A DNA stretch of 37,816 bases, taken from assembly GCA_016763075.1 (NCBI GenBank), contig JAESUM010000055.1:1-37816 (forward strand), in the 5' to 3' direction. This stretch comes from Pseudomonadales bacterium. GTDB taxonomy: Bacteria; Pseudomonadota; Gammaproteobacteria; Pseudomonadales; JAHRWD01. A model generated the notes under the pieces. The model was not told the DNA's origin. It saw only the letters and a list, made by a program, of their open reading frames with translations, and did no database searches. The translations under genes were made by a program, and so were the position numbers. Numbering within the stretch: the stretch's first letter is position 1; each line of letters opens with the position of its first letter. Below, one piece after another: positions 16,109 through 24,995 of the stretch.

Positions 16109-17083
16109 CTAACCGCCTATCATTTTCATTACAGTCGTTTCGCCGGTAAACGCAAGATCTTGCTTATCTTTCATCGCGGTATTCAAAACCTCCTGCATAG
16201 CCGCCAGCGCTTGCTCATACTCTAGCTTCAAGGTATCGACAATATAATGACGACGGGTATTGCTCAAACAACCGTAAATAAAGCCCGCTGAAGAAAGCCG
16301 AAGCCGGCTGCAGGTACGGCAAAAGGGTTTGCTTTCGTTTGCTATTATTCCGAAATCACCCTTACCAGGTATGTTGAATCGTACTGCGGTTGAATCCTTG
16401 GGTGCGCTGGTAGGCGCATAGTCATAATGTTCAGATATCTGATCCAGCAACGACTTCATTGACCAAAATTCTTGCTTAAATTCATCACCCGTAGCGAGAT
16501 GCCCCATTTTCATCAATTCGATATATCGAAGCTCTATTCCGCGTTCGAGGCAGTAATCCAGCATCGGAACGACTTGGTCGGCATTGTGCTGCTTCAGCGG
16601 AACCATATTGATTTTAAGCTTCATGCCCGCTTCAACGGCTTTGTCGATGCCCCGCAATACGGTAGGCAAATCCCCGCCCCGGCAAATTTCTTTGAAACGC
16701 ACTGGGTCAAGGGTATCTAAACTCACGTTGATGCGATTCACTTTTGCATCCAATAGCGCGGGTAGTTTTTGCTCTAAAAATTGCCCGTTTGTAGTTAGGC
16801 ACAATTCTGGAATATTGAGTTGTTTAAGGCCAATCAAAAACCCTTCAAGTTTGTTAGAGATCAAAGGCTCACCGCCAGTGATTCTTATTTGATCTATTCC
16901 GGCAGACGCAACAATCAAACCAACGGCTTTAATAAACTGCTCAACACTCATTTCGTGCTTGGCCTTCAGTAGCTTTTTACCGTTGGGCACACAGTATTGG
17001 CAGGCATAGTTGCAGGCTGCGGTTAGGCTGACTCGCAATTTACGGTATTGGCGTTGATAAGGATCTTGGTACATAAAGCTCAT
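16109..17083 (-). CDS. moaA: GTP 3',8-cyclase, molybdenum cofactor biosynthesis
   Basis: A 324-residue radical-SAM enzyme catalysing the first step of molybdopterin synthesis from GTP. The N-terminal cluster motif CNYACQYC holds Cys24, Cys28 and Cys31. The SAM-binding ITGGEP segment is at 68-73. The C-terminal cluster has Cys255, Cys258 and Cys272, with Arg260 and Arg262 between them (CRTCSRLRL), the arrangement that binds GTP in MoaA. The protein ends in the conserved Gly-Gly tail. The product goes to MoaC, but no other moa, moe or mod genes are in this window, so it is apparently unlinked. It lies about 70 bases downstream of the MscS-type gene on the same strand. Identification is firm. 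Confidence 0.93.
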   Translation of the reverse strand: MSFMYQDPYQRQYRKLRVSLTAACNYACQYCVPNGKKLLKAKHEMSVEQFIKAVGLIVASAGIDQIRITGGEPLISNKLEGFLIGLKQLNIPELCLTTNGQFLEQKLPALLDAKVNRINVSLDTLDPVRFKEICRGGDLPTVLRGIDKAVEAGMKLKINMVPLKQHNADQVVPMLDYCLERGIELRYIELMKMGHLATGDEFKQEFWSMKSLLDQISEHYDYAPTSAPKDSTAVRFNIPGKGDFGIIANESKPFCRTCSRLRLSSAGFIYGCLSNTRRHYIVDTLKLEYEQALAAMQEVLNTAMKDKQDLAFTGETTVMKMIGG

Positions 17084-17100
17084 AATAACAGCGCTGGCGG

Positions 17101-17144
17101 GGTTCTAATAGCGCAAGGTTCTAATACAGCCGCTTAGCCGCTTA
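17101..17144. repeat. Short tandem duplications between moaA and the MscS-type gene
   Basis: GGTTCTAATA occurs at 17101-17110 and again at 17117-17126 (period 16). It is followed by AGCCGCTT repeated directly at 17128-17135 and 17136-17143. They lie in the 3' flank of the channel gene. Confidence 0.6.
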
Positions 17145-17156
17145 ATCGGTGCGGCG

Positions 17157-18260
17157 CTACCGGTGCAACTTGCCTTCAATTTCTTGGGGAATATCCAAGG
17201 TAGTGGTTGGGAACGCGCAATCTGCTCCGTTGTTATGAACCACTTCAAGTACTTTCAGCAGTACATCTTGCTTCACTTCATGGAAATAAACCCAGTCTGT
17301 GGTTTTGGTGAAGGTATAGATGAAAAAATCGACCGATGATTCCGAGAACTTATCAAAATTCACAATCAGCGTTCGGTTGCTATCAATTTCTGGGTGCTGT
17401 GCCAACATGGCTTTTACTTGTTGAACGATATCCCCCAGCTGGCGGGTGTCTTGGTACCGCAGGCCAATGGTTTCATAGATCCGCCGATTCGTCATACGTG
17501 ACGGGTTTTCTAATGAGATGGTCGCAAATACCGCATTGGGCACATAAAGCGGTCTTTGATCAAAGGTTCTAATGCGGGTTAAACGCCAACCGATATCTTC
17601 GACGGTGCCTTCGATTTCACGATCAGGTGAGCGAATCCAGTCGCCTACTTTAAACGGTCTATCGAGGTAGATCATCAAGCCGCCAAAGAAGTTGGACAGC
17701 AGGTCTTTTGCAGCAAAACCTATCGCAATCCCGCCAATACCACCAAAGGCCAGCACACCGGAAATGCTATAACCCAAGGTTTGCAAGATAACTAACAGGG
17801 ATGTAACGACTACCGATGCCCGCAACAGCTTACCAAGCGCTGAGGCGGTAGTTTCATCCAACGGTTTTACCATACGTTGGGGGTCAGCAATATGTTGCTC
17901 TGCTTCGCGGATAAAACGCACTACAAACCAAGTAATAAGGGCGATGATCGCCATTTCACGAAAGGGCTGTATGTTTGCAAAAATACTGGATACGGAGCTT
18001 TCTTCGATGATTTCCATCGCTACGCTTAACCCAATAATCCAGATCAACACACGCAATGGCTGGCGGGCAGCTTCAAGTATTGCATCGTCCCAAAGGTTTG
18101 CAGTTTTAGTTAACTCATGGGTCAAGCGATTAATAAAACGGCGAATAAAAAAATTGATCAAGCTAGTGAGAAAGACCACACCAAAAACTTGGTATACCCA
18201 CAGACTATCGCTATTGAAAAACGCGCCAAAATAACCGCTCAGCTCACTTAAATCATTCAT
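17157..18260 (-). CDS. MscS-family small-conductance mechanosensitive channel
   Basis: A 367-residue inner-membrane protein. About five hydrophobic segments occupy roughly 17-180 (for example VFGVVFLTSLINFFIRRF, VLIWIIGLSVAMEII, MAIIALITWFVVRFI). The Gly/Ala-rich pore helix SGVLAFGGIGGIAIGFAAK is followed by DLLSNFFGGLMIYLDRPFKVGDWI, the MscS core and start of the beta domain. A cytoplasmic domain continues through EGTVEDIGWRLTRIRTFDQR and VPNAVF. It is longer than E. coli MscS (286) owing to the extra N-terminal helices. The role is osmotic-shock release, inferred from family. Its ATG begins one base after the nagZ stop, so the two are probably translationally coupled. Confidence 0.92.
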   Translation of the reverse strand: MNDLSELSGYFGAFFNSDSLWVYQVFGVVFLTSLINFFIRRFINRLTHELTKTANLWDDAILEAARQPLRVLIWIIGLSVAMEIIEESSVSSIFANIQPFREMAIIALITWFVVRFIREAEQHIADPQRMVKPLDETTASALGKLLRASVVVTSLLVILQTLGYSISGVLAFGGIGGIAIGFAAKDLLSNFFGGLMIYLDRPFKVGDWIRSPDREIEGTVEDIGWRLTRIRTFDQRPLYVPNAVFATISLENPSRMTNRRIYETIGLRYQDTRQLGDIVQQVKAMLAQHPEIDSNRTLIVNFDKFSESSVDFFIYTFTKTTDWVYFHEVKQDVLLKVLEVVHNNGADCAFPTTTLDIPQEIEGKLHR

Positions 18261-18261
18261 T

Positions 18262-19287
18262 CTAAAATTCTAAACCTTTAATTCGTTCCGAAGCCATTTT
18301 CCAACGCTTACTATTTTTTAGTGCCTTGAAGTCAACACTATGGTTAGTGCTAGTGTTACCCAACATGCGCTTCATTCGGGCATCGTTTTCGCCTGATTGA
18401 GGGCGCTCCAACTCAAGTAATTCAAGTGCCCCAGCACGGTTATTGCAGGCCAATAGTATGTTGCAGCCCGCCTCTATGGCAAGCTTGCCGCGGGTTTTGT
18501 AGTCGCCGGATCCTGCGATCCCTTCCATGCTTAAATCATCGCTGATGATCAGGCCATCAAACCCTAGCTGGCCGCGCAAAATGTCTTTCAGCCATATTTT
18601 TGAGACCCCAGCAGGCACAGCATCTACCGAGTTGTACAGCACGTACGCGGGCATGATGGCATCCAATTTTGGCGCTAAACGTTGAAACGGGATTAGGTCA
18701 AACTGCTCTAGTTGTTTAAAATTTCTACGGTCAACCGGAAGTTCCAAATGTGAATCTGCCGCGACTGAACCATGCCCAGGGAAATGCTTGCCTACCACCG
18801 GCATTCCGGCTTCGTGCAAGCCGTCTATCAAACAAGATGCTAAGGACACCACCAGCTGGTGGTCGCTGCCAAAAGCTCTGTCGCCAATCACCGAGCTGTT
18901 ACCGGTGTCGATATCCAATACCGGCGTAAAACTGAAATCCACCCCCGCCGCAAGTAACTCTGAAGCCAGCAACCAACCACAACTGCGGGCGGCTTCGAGC
19001 GCCTGGATAGGAGATTGCTTAAAACAATCACCCAGCACTCGCATTGCAGGTATTCGCGTGAATGGGTCTTTAAAGCGCTGTACGCGTCCGCCTTCTTGGT
19101 CGACCGCTATTAACAGTTCAGACCTAACACGCCTCAAACTGGCTGTTAGCTGCGCAAGCTGCTCAAAGGAGTGATAATTCCGAGCGAATAGAATAACCCC
19201 GCATACCTTTGGGTTAGCCATCAGTTCCAGCTCATCTTGGCTGGCGTGCTGACCTTCAAGGTCGAGCATAATAAAACCGTTATTCAT
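18262..19287 (-). CDS. nagZ: Beta-N-acetylhexosaminidase, peptidoglycan recycling
   Basis: A 341-residue glycoside hydrolase family 3 enzyme that removes GlcNAc from anhydro-muropeptides in the cytoplasm. Signature KHFPGHGSVAADSH is at 167-180 (the terminal His is the family's acid/base candidate), and the nucleophile Asp250 is in LIISDDLSMEG. The N-terminal MLDLEGQHASQDE, the QEGGRVQRF segment and the substrate loop RIPAMRVLG are present. The length matches the single-domain enzyme, and there is no signal peptide. It precedes the channel gene by one base and lies 124 bases downstream of an L,D-transpeptidase gene on the same strand. A link to cell-wall turnover is therefore consistent with the neighbour. 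Confidence 0.95.
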   Translation of the reverse strand: MNNGFIMLDLEGQHASQDELELMANPKVCGVILFARNYHSFEQLAQLTASLRRVRSELLIAVDQEGGRVQRFKDPFTRIPAMRVLGDCFKQSPIQALEAARSCGWLLASELLAAGVDFSFTPVLDIDTGNSSVIGDRAFGSDHQLVVSLASCLIDGLHEAGMPVVGKHFPGHGSVAADSHLELPVDRRNFKQLEQFDLIPFQRLAPKLDAIMPAYVLYNSVDAVPAGVSKIWLKDILRGQLGFDGLIISDDLSMEGIAGSGDYKTRGKLAIEAGCNILLACNNRAGALELLELERPQSGENDARMKRMLGNTSTNHSVDFKALKNSKRWKMASERIKGLEF

Positions 19288-19411
19288 TCATCAAAAACCT
19301 TTGAGCAATCTTGAAACACATACACCGCAGTCTCAGCGGTGGCTGTAATCAGCTAGAAAACAGCCTGCATTTATAACATATGAAGTGTGTCGACTAGCAC
19401 GCAGGCGAGGG

Positions 19412-19885
19412 TTAACGAATATCTACCGTAGTGCCTTTTTCTACCGCCTTAAATAATTCGATTAAGTCGGTATTTCTCATTCGTACGCAGCCGTGGGAAG
19501 CAGGAATACCCATGGGTTCAGTATCCGGGGTACCGTGAATGTAGATGTAGCGTCTAAGGCTATCGACTGGGCCATTTTTATTCACACCGGGCTCGCAGCC
19601 AGACAACCACAAAATTCGGGTAAGAATCCAATCACGTTGTGGAAACTGCTGCGCAAGCGATTCGGTGTATATTTCGCCGGTAAAACACCGGCCTACAAAA
19701 ACTGCCCTTTCGGGTGCATCCGCACCAACTTTAACCCGAATATAATGTTTGCCCAGCGGTGTTTGTTCACTGCCGAATTGCTGCCCGGTTCCACGAGTAG
19801 CGGTAGACACGGTGTAATGTTTTTCCGCGCCTACATTATCGGTAAACGAAAGCCTTTGAGCGTCGATATCAACAATGATATTCAC
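19412..19885 (-). CDS. L,D-transpeptidase (YkuD domain)
   Basis: A 157-residue YkuD-domain protein. The catalytic motif is IHGTPDTEPMGIPASHGCVRM, with His117 and nucleophile Cys133, followed by NTDLIELF. These enzymes make or exchange 3-3 peptide bonds or attach proteins to peptidoglycan. No signal peptide or membrane segment is visible at the N-terminus (MNIIVDIDAQRLSF), so either it acts in the cytoplasm or is exported in another way; similar short homologues beside nagZ are known in gammaproteobacteria, where a recycling role is possible. It ends 124 bases before nagZ. Confidence 0.9.
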   Translation of the reverse strand: MNIIVDIDAQRLSFTDNVGAEKHYTVSTATRGTGQQFGSEQTPLGKHYIRVKVGADAPERAVFVGRCFTGEIYTESLAQQFPQRDWILTRILWLSGCEPGVNKNGPVDSLRRYIYIHGTPDTEPMGIPASHGCVRMRNTDLIELFKAVEKGTTVDIR

Positions 19886-19934
19886 TAATCAGCACTACGT
19901 GTCATTAGGTAATTAAAAGCGCTCATCACTCAAT

Positions 19935-20921
19935 TTAACGACTGGGCCAAACAGAGGGCTCTGATTGCATTTGCGGTTTGCAGAGCTGCTTTGGCAACAG
20001 ATAACTAGGGGCGCAATAGCTTACTCTTTCTACGCTAGCGTCTTTGTTGCCATAGACGTTTTGCGATGGCGCCTCGACAAAAGGGTCAACAAACGATAAA
20101 TCTGTAGCTACCAATTGAAGATCAATCAGTTCGGTTGGGCCTTCTGTCTCGCTTGCTTTGCAAGCCTGATCTTTCTGGTCTGTTCCATTTTTATCATCTG
20201 TAGTGCCATAAAGCCTATCGCCCAAAATAGGGTACCCAGCTTCCGCTAAGTGACGCCGAATCTGATGTTTGCGGCCAGTTTCAATTTCGACTTCAAGTAA
20301 CGAGCAATTATTGTCTGCATCGAACTCTAATAGATTTGCGCGGCTCAGGGCTGTTCGGCCCTCGATATCGTTATCGAACACCATGGAGGCCGGTTCAAAC
20401 TTTCCTATGACTCGTGTGCGGTATTTCTTTTCTACCAAGCGTCGCTCAAACAATGCCGATAATTTCGCCGCGGCTGTTTTTGTATGGGCAATAAGCATTA
20501 AACCCATTGCTGCGCGATCAAGCCTATGCACTACAAAAGCAGGCCGGTCCATATTTTGTTCCACCCAGCGGTTAATGGTGCATTGGTCGCCCCATTTCGA
20601 ACCTTGGCTGTACATACCCTGGGGTTTAAAAAATACTGAATAATCCCCTTGGTCTGCAATCAATTCCGGTGTTTTGGGCACAGCTGCTTGAATGGTTTCG
20701 TCGTAATAAAAGTGCAACTCACTTCCTATCGCAAGTGCGCGTTTGGCGCGGCGTAGTCGACGCGTATTTTCTTGATGAGTCAGCCAAACAGCGCCATTTT
20801 TCATGACTTGTTTAACACGTTGTTTAGAGAATCCGCTAGCGGCGGCTAGCAAATCAACTGCTGACTCGCCCTCCTTTTCAATAGGAAGGTGAATTTCAAA
20901 TTTTTCAGGTTCTGAGGTCAT
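19935..20921 (-). CDS. RluA-family pseudouridine synthase
   Basis: A 328-residue RNA pseudouridine synthase. The N-terminal part resembles a short S4-like RNA-binding domain (VDLLAAASGFSKQRVKQVMKNGAVWL). The catalytic motif HRLDRAAMGLM contains Asp135, and the core continues through LFERRLVEKKYR and the late motif GRKHQIRRHLAEAGYPILGDRLYG. The C-terminus after about 240 is low in similarity and contains a polar insert (GTTDDKNGTDQKDQACKA). The target RNA, whether 23S rRNA or tRNA, cannot be decided from the motif. It is followed, after 49 bases, by the transpeptidase gene on the same strand. Confidence 0.9.
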   Translation of the reverse strand: MTSEPEKFEIHLPIEKEGESAVDLLAAASGFSKQRVKQVMKNGAVWLTHQENTRRLRRAKRALAIGSELHFYYDETIQAAVPKTPELIADQGDYSVFFKPQGMYSQGSKWGDQCTINRWVEQNMDRPAFVVHRLDRAAMGLMLIAHTKTAAAKLSALFERRLVEKKYRTRVIGKFEPASMVFDNDIEGRTALSRANLLEFDADNNCSLLEVEIETGRKHQIRRHLAEAGYPILGDRLYGTTDDKNGTDQKDQACKASETEGPTELIDLQLVATDLSFVDPFVEAPSQNVYGNKDASVERVSYCAPSYLLPKQLCKPQMQSEPSVWPSR

Positions 20922-20984
20922 GAACGAATAGTTTTCTATAGGTGAATTGATTCAGGTGGCCAGTTAGTTGAAGCTACTGTTTAC

Positions 20985-21030
20985 ATCAAAGTAAGTTGAA
21001 TCAAAGTAAGTTAAGCCAAAATAAGTATTT
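20985..21030. repeat. 15-base tandem repeat just after the acetyltransferase stop
   Basis: ATCAAAGTAAGTTGA (20985-20999) is followed directly by ATCAAAGTAAGTTAA (21000-21014) and a decayed third copy (GCCAAAATAAGTATTT, 21015-21030) running into the stop codon of the GNAT gene at 21029. The GNAT coding end (TTAACTTAA on the reverse strand) resembles part of the unit. Confidence 0.7.
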
Positions 21031-21679
21031 AAGTTAAAACAAGCTCCATTTTTTTTGAGTCCGGCACGGCAATCCCTTCTCGTTTCCCTTTGAAGGTTTT
21101 GGTTTTCACAACCGCCAAACCATGGCGTGTATATAGCGCTTCTGCCCTAGGGTTGGTATCTGCAACATCTAATGAAAAAATTAAATACCCAGAATTTCGA
21201 GAAAATTCAATTTTATTTTCAAGCATTTTACTTCCTAACCCTGTGCCTCTTACTTCTGGGCTGACGCCAAAATTCGAAAGATACAACTCTTTTTTAAGGG
21301 GTTCTTCCATTACCTGGCCTGCATGGCCAGATCGTTCAAGCACCTTCCAAATCTTGAACAACCCATAAAATTTAAACATGTTATACAACGTACCAAACAG
21401 CAGTTTTTTATAGGCATGGCCATCGTAAAAACAACCGGTGCCCACTATCGTGTCATCTTTAAGGGCAAGGGTGACATTTTTGTATCCACAAAATCCAATA
21501 CCTGATTTAAATTCATATTCAATAAATTCGACCGGTGTTGTATCGTCTGTTTTGTAGATAAAGTCATAAATTTCTGGGCCAGCGCTGTACATCATATCTG
21601 CAACTTTAGTTATATTTTTCTTGGTATCATTTTTTGTGGCGAGTCGAATTTCTATCATCGGATTTTTAGCCTCTGACAT
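21029..21679 (-). CDS. GNAT-family N-acetyltransferase
   Basis: A 216-residue acetyltransferase of the GNAT fold. Motif A is SNFGVSPEVRGTGLGSKMLE, with the acetyl-CoA-binding RGTGLG. The downstream strand FSLDVADTNPRAEALYTRHGLAV is typical of motif B. The N-terminal half (MMYSAGPEIYDFIYK) is of the type seen in GNATs acting on small molecules. The substrate is unknown. The ATG at 21679 overlaps the end of the kinase gene upstream by 14 bases, so the pair is translationally linked; a second ATG at 21658 has a better placed AGAGG and could be the true start. Confidence 0.88.
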   Translation of the reverse strand: MSEAKNPMIEIRLATKNDTKKNITKVADMMYSAGPEIYDFIYKTDDTTPVEFIEYEFKSGIGFCGYKNVTLALKDDTIVGTGCFYDGHAYKKLLFGTLYNMFKFYGLFKIWKVLERSGHAGQVMEEPLKKELYLSNFGVSPEVRGTGLGSKMLENKIEFSRNSGYLIFSLDVADTNPRAEALYTRHGLAVVKTKTFKGKREGIAVPDSKKMELVLT

Positions 21680-22226
21680 CTAAAGGTTTAGAATAAAACC
21701 GATTAAGTTGCTGAATAATTTCTTGTCGCCCACCCTGATTAACAATTATTTTGGTATTGCTATCTGGAAGCTCAAAATCTTTTCGTAGCGCCGCAGCACT
21801 TTGCGCGGTTATGCCGCCTTCTCTATCACCGAGCCGCTCACCAATACATTGATTCGACGCATCCACACAAAGCATTTCCAACATAGGAATACTGCTTACC
21901 AAAATATCGCGGTGACGCTGCTTATACACCCCTTGGGTCACCACCAATCGTTGGTGTTTATTTTTCAACTCCAAAATACGTTCAACCACTACCGGAAAGT
22001 AGTTGTCTCGCATGGTTTCTGTAAACGGTCTTTTTTCTTTTAGGGCCAATTTCATTTCATCGGTTAGATCATCATCAGCATGGTATACATGCCAACTATC
22101 TAGCTCCGCAATAAGGTTTCCCACGTAGGATTTCCCGGAGCCAGACAACCCAAATAAGAATAATGTAACCGGTGCATTAGCGAGGTCTAAGGGTATGTTT
22201 TCGGCTGAATTACGAGCGTCGTTCAT
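21666..22226 (-). CDS. P-loop kinase, gluconate/shikimate-kinase-like
   Basis: A 186-residue small nucleotide-dependent kinase. The Walker A motif is FGLSGSGKS (25-33), followed by YHADDDLTDEMKLALKEKRPFTE, at the position of the DGDxLH substrate segment of gluconate kinases. ERLGDREGGIT then resembles the R-rich lid. The substrate cannot be assigned because the DGDALHP motif is altered to HADDD. It overlaps the acetyltransferase gene and follows the Nudix gene by about 45 bases, so the three appear to form one operon acting on related small molecules or nucleotides. Confidence 0.82.
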   Translation of the reverse strand: MNDARNSAENIPLDLANAPVTLFLFGLSGSGKSYVGNLIAELDSWHVYHADDDLTDEMKLALKEKRPFTETMRDNYFPVVVERILELKNKHQRLVVTQGVYKQRHRDILVSSIPMLEMLCVDASNQCIGERLGDREGGITAQSAAALRKDFELPDSNTKIIVNQGGRQEIIQQLNRFYSKPLDVRG

Positions 22227-22271
22227 AACTGATCTTGCAGTGAGCCTTAATTATGCACTTATGATTTGAAT

Positions 22272-23033
22272 CTAAGATTCAACTGTATTTTCAAATATAA
22301 AATGATCATCCGTCATTGTGAGCCGGTGCCTAGGGCCTTCAACTCTGGCATCCCAAGCTTCATAACCGGCATCACCCGCCCACATCACAATACGGTTGGT
22401 AGCCTCACCTTTATTCATGTGGGTTTGATAAACATCAACCGTAGCGCCCTCTAAAGATTTCAAAAATAACTTAACGGTTGAATGTTTGGACAACGTATTG
22501 AGGGTAACCCAAGTAGGCGCAACCAAGTCGATCTCGCCTTTATCACGCATTATTATTGCCTGAGCTGGGTTTATCCATTGATGCGCATGAATTTCTTGGC
22601 CATCAATTTTAATTTCTAACTGATCCGGTGCATGTGCTGCAAAGAATGCGGTTTCAAACCGCTTTTGGGTAATGGCTGGTGGTGTCCACTGGGCAAACTG
22701 AACAAACTTGCTGGCATCAATGCTAATACCGGCTTCTTCTTTAGCTTCGCGCGCAGCAGCGGTACGTGCAGCTATTTTCTTGTCGCCGTCTGCGGGGTAA
22801 TCTTCTGGGTCAATACGCCCACCGGGGAACACCCACATGCCACCAAAACCAATCTTGGGGTTTTTGCGCAACATCAGTACTTCCATGCCATTGGTACCGT
22901 CTCTTAACAACACTACGGTTGCAGCCGGTATCGCCGGAGGGATCGGTTCATTCGCGCTGTTACCTGAAGTTTTGTAAATATCAGCATCAATCGTATTACT
23001 CTTGTTCGTATCAGGTGATTGCTGTTTGGTCAT
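22272..23033 (-). CDS. Nudix hydrolase, NUDT19-like
   Basis: A 253-residue Nudix family protein hydrolysing a nucleoside diphosphate linked to another moiety. FGGMWVFPGGRIDPED opens the Nudix segment, and AAREAKEEAGI (93-103) closes it with the REx2EExG core. An insert (YPADGDKKIAAR) lies between the two parts, as in NUDT19-like coenzyme-A-type hydrolases. About 35 polar residues precede the fold. GGAG lies before the ATG. It is the first gene of an apparent Nudix–kinase–acetyltransferase group. The substrate is uncertain; CoA esters are one possibility from the insert. Confidence 0.85.
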   Translation of the reverse strand: MTKQQSPDTNKSNTIDADIYKTSGNSANEPIPPAIPAATVVLLRDGTNGMEVLMLRKNPKIGFGGMWVFPGGRIDPEDYPADGDKKIAARTAAAREAKEEAGISIDASKFVQFAQWTPPAITQKRFETAFFAAHAPDQLEIKIDGQEIHAHQWINPAQAIIMRDKGEIDLVAPTWVTLNTLSKHSTVKLFLKSLEGATVDVYQTHMNKGEATNRIVMWAGDAGYEAWDARVEGPRHRLTMTDDHFIFENTVES

Positions 23034-23443
23034 AGTGATTCTCCGTTGCTACAACGCGACATATCTTCAATACGTAACGGCGTGCATTTTCAGCTATTGC
23101 TCAAAGCGAATAGAACGAGTTAAAAAACAGGTGGGCGAATACGATTCAAGCGTTTAGTTTACACCAAAAATAGCCGTCATTGAGACACTTCCATCGACAA
23201 TTATTACTTCATGCACAGCGGCTATATCAACGGATATATCGCCGATAATATTACTCCTTCGCGCACGGCACTCACCCAGCACTTATTAGTAAGCACTGTT
23301 TCTATACAAGTTTGATGACAAATCCCGGTATTGCTACAATACGGCGCTGCTGTTATGCACGAAATATGCACCCAAGCTAATAAAGCTGCACGGCTGGTGC
23401 ATTACTACTAATTAACCATTTCCAATCAAGGGACTGATGACTC
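23034..23443. other. Intergenic region before the outer-membrane gene
   Basis: About 410 bases with no gene I can support. It separates the divergent Nudix gene (-) and the beta-barrel gene (+). It contains a good promoter (listed separately) and an imperfect hairpin, TATATC/GATATA with outer CGGC/GCCG arms, around 23219-23244. Confidence 0.5.
23312..23340 (+). promoter_or_regulatory. Sigma-70-type promoter for the beta-barrel gene
   Basis: TTGATG (23312-23317), exactly 17 bases, then TACAAT (23335-23340). It lies about 100 bases before the ATG at 23444, leaving a 5' leader of roughly 95 bases. AAGGGA lies ten bases before the ATG. Confidence 0.65.
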
Positions 23444-24064
23444 ATGAAATTCAAGATACTTTCAAACACGCTATTAGCTGGCTTAGCATTAACCATCGGC
23501 ACGGCTTAAGCCGCAGACCCGATGCTTGACCCCATGCTTGATCTAACTAAAGAAAAGCCTAACGCGTTTAGTTACAACTATGTTGAAGCAAACTATGTCA
23601 ATCTCTCCGGTGGCTTCAACGGTATTGAATTTGCTGGTTCATTCGACTTCCGAAAAAACCTCGGCGTCGCTGCATCATACTTAACAGCAAGTACAGGTGG
23701 ATTTGATTACGACCTCATTTCAGTAGAGGGCCTCTATCACTTTCAGTTTGACCGGATCGACGAGCTTAAAGATCTCGACGTAATCGCTCACGTTGGCATA
23801 GAAAATGGCGAAACCAGTTTTAATTTTTTGGGTACCACCCTTTCAGTTAGTGACACTGGTTTGCGTTTCGGCGTGAAAGTAAGAGCTCAGATCGCCCCTC
23901 AAATCGAGGCATTTGCCGACATGTCCTACACCACTTTATTTTCTGGTGACCTGAATATTCTCGGTGGTGGCGTGTTCAGCATTAATGAGCAAATAGGTGT
24001 TTATGCAAGCTACGAGCTAGCAGATGCCAATATCATTTCAATTGGCGCGCGTTTTTCATTCTAA
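23444..24064 (+). pseudogene. Outer-membrane beta-barrel protein gene with an in-frame stop in the signal peptide
   Basis: From the ATG at 23444 the frame reads MKFKILSNTLLAGLALTIGTA, then TAA (23507-23509), then AADPMLDPMLD and onward to the stop at 24062-24064. Ignoring the TAA it is a complete exported protein of about 206 residues: signal peptide, cleavage near the AADP junction, alternating strands (FDFRKNLGVAASYLT, LYHFQFDRID, YASYELADANI) and a C-terminal Phe (GARFSF) as outer-membrane proteins have. One base change, CAA to TAA, would give TAQAADP, an ordinary signal-peptidase site. The downstream ATG at 23522 would give a 180-residue protein without a signal. I do not recognise a specific family; a porin-like function is possible. 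It may be inactivated, recoded or a base error. Confidence 0.75.
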
Positions 24065-24176
24065 GGCTTAACGCTTGCTGCTAGTTTAGCGGGGATTATT
24101 TTCCCTGCTAAGCCAGCTTGGCAATAAACAACCATTGCCTTCATCCCCTGCTGAATATCTACTGCTCGCCATCTAG

Positions 24177-24935
24177 CTACAATCTAACTTCAACACCTTC
24201 GCTCTGCATGGCTTTTTTTGCAGCTTCAATGGTGTACTCGCCAAAGTGAAAAATGCTAGCGGCTAATACGGCATCGGCTTTGCCTTGCAACACGCCGTCG
24301 GTCAAATGTTGAAGGTTTCCAACGCCACCGGATGCAATGACCGGTACTGATACCGCTTCGCTAACGGCTCGCGTGAGCCCAAGATCAAAACCATCGCGGG
24401 TACCATCGCGGTCCATACTGGTTAATAAAATTTCTCCCGCGCCGCGCACAACCATTTGTTTGGCCCATTCGATGGCATCAATGCCGGTGGCTTTACGGCC
24501 GCCGTGGGTGAATATTTCCCAATGATCGCCTTGGCGCTTGGCATCAATGGCAACCACAATACACTGCGAGCCAAAGCGCAGGGCCGCTTCTGTGACAAAA
24601 CCTGGGTTATGAACCGCAGCGGTGTTAATGCCTACTTTATCGGCCCCGGCATTGAGCATGGCTCGGATATCTTCAACGGTTCGTATACCGCCACCAACGG
24701 TCAGTGGAATAAACACTTGACTGGCAATATCTTTTACCATGTCGATGGTGGTGTCTCGGCCTTCGTGGCTTGCGGTGATGTCTAAAAAAGTGATCTCATC
24801 TGCGCCTTCGCGGTCATAACGTTTGGCCACTTCAACGGGGTCGCCGGCATCGCGAATATCTACAAATTTAACGCCTTTTACGACGCGGCCTTTATCTACA
24901 TCAAGGCAAGGAATAATACGTTTAGCAAGGCTCAT
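24177..24935 (-). CDS. hisF: Imidazole glycerol phosphate synthase, cyclase subunit
   Basis: A 252-residue TIM-barrel enzyme of histidine synthesis. It makes imidazole glycerol phosphate and AICAR from PRFAR using ammonia from HisH. Catalytic Asp12 is in [13 protein letters not shown] and Asp131 in VVAIDAKR. Phosphate-binding segments include LTVGGGIRT and the late VIASGGVG. Length matches the family. It lies 60 bases after hisA and is the last gene of the his cluster here. Confidence 0.97.
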   Translation of the reverse strand: MSLAKRIIPCLDVDKGRVVKGVKFVDIRDAGDPVEVAKRYDREGADEITFLDITASHEGRDTTIDMVKDIASQVFIPLTVGGGIRTVEDIRAMLNAGADKVGINTAAVHNPGFVTEAALRFGSQCIVVAIDAKRQGDHWEIFTHGGRKATGIDAIEWAKQMVVRGAGEILLTSMDRDGTRDGFDLGLTRAVSEAVSVPVIASGGVGNLQHLTDGVLQGKADAVLAASIFHFGEYTIEAAKKAMQSEGVEVRL

Positions 24936-24995
24936 ATGCTGTTCTCTGGTGCAAAGAGTAGTACACGCAAATAGGGTTTAAAAAGTATTCTGTGC

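Noticed and set aside
23219-23244. Hairpin in the 5' region of the beta-barrel gene as a riboswitch or terminator
   Set aside because: It lies upstream of the likely promoter, is only six pairs plus a bulged four, and has no T-run.
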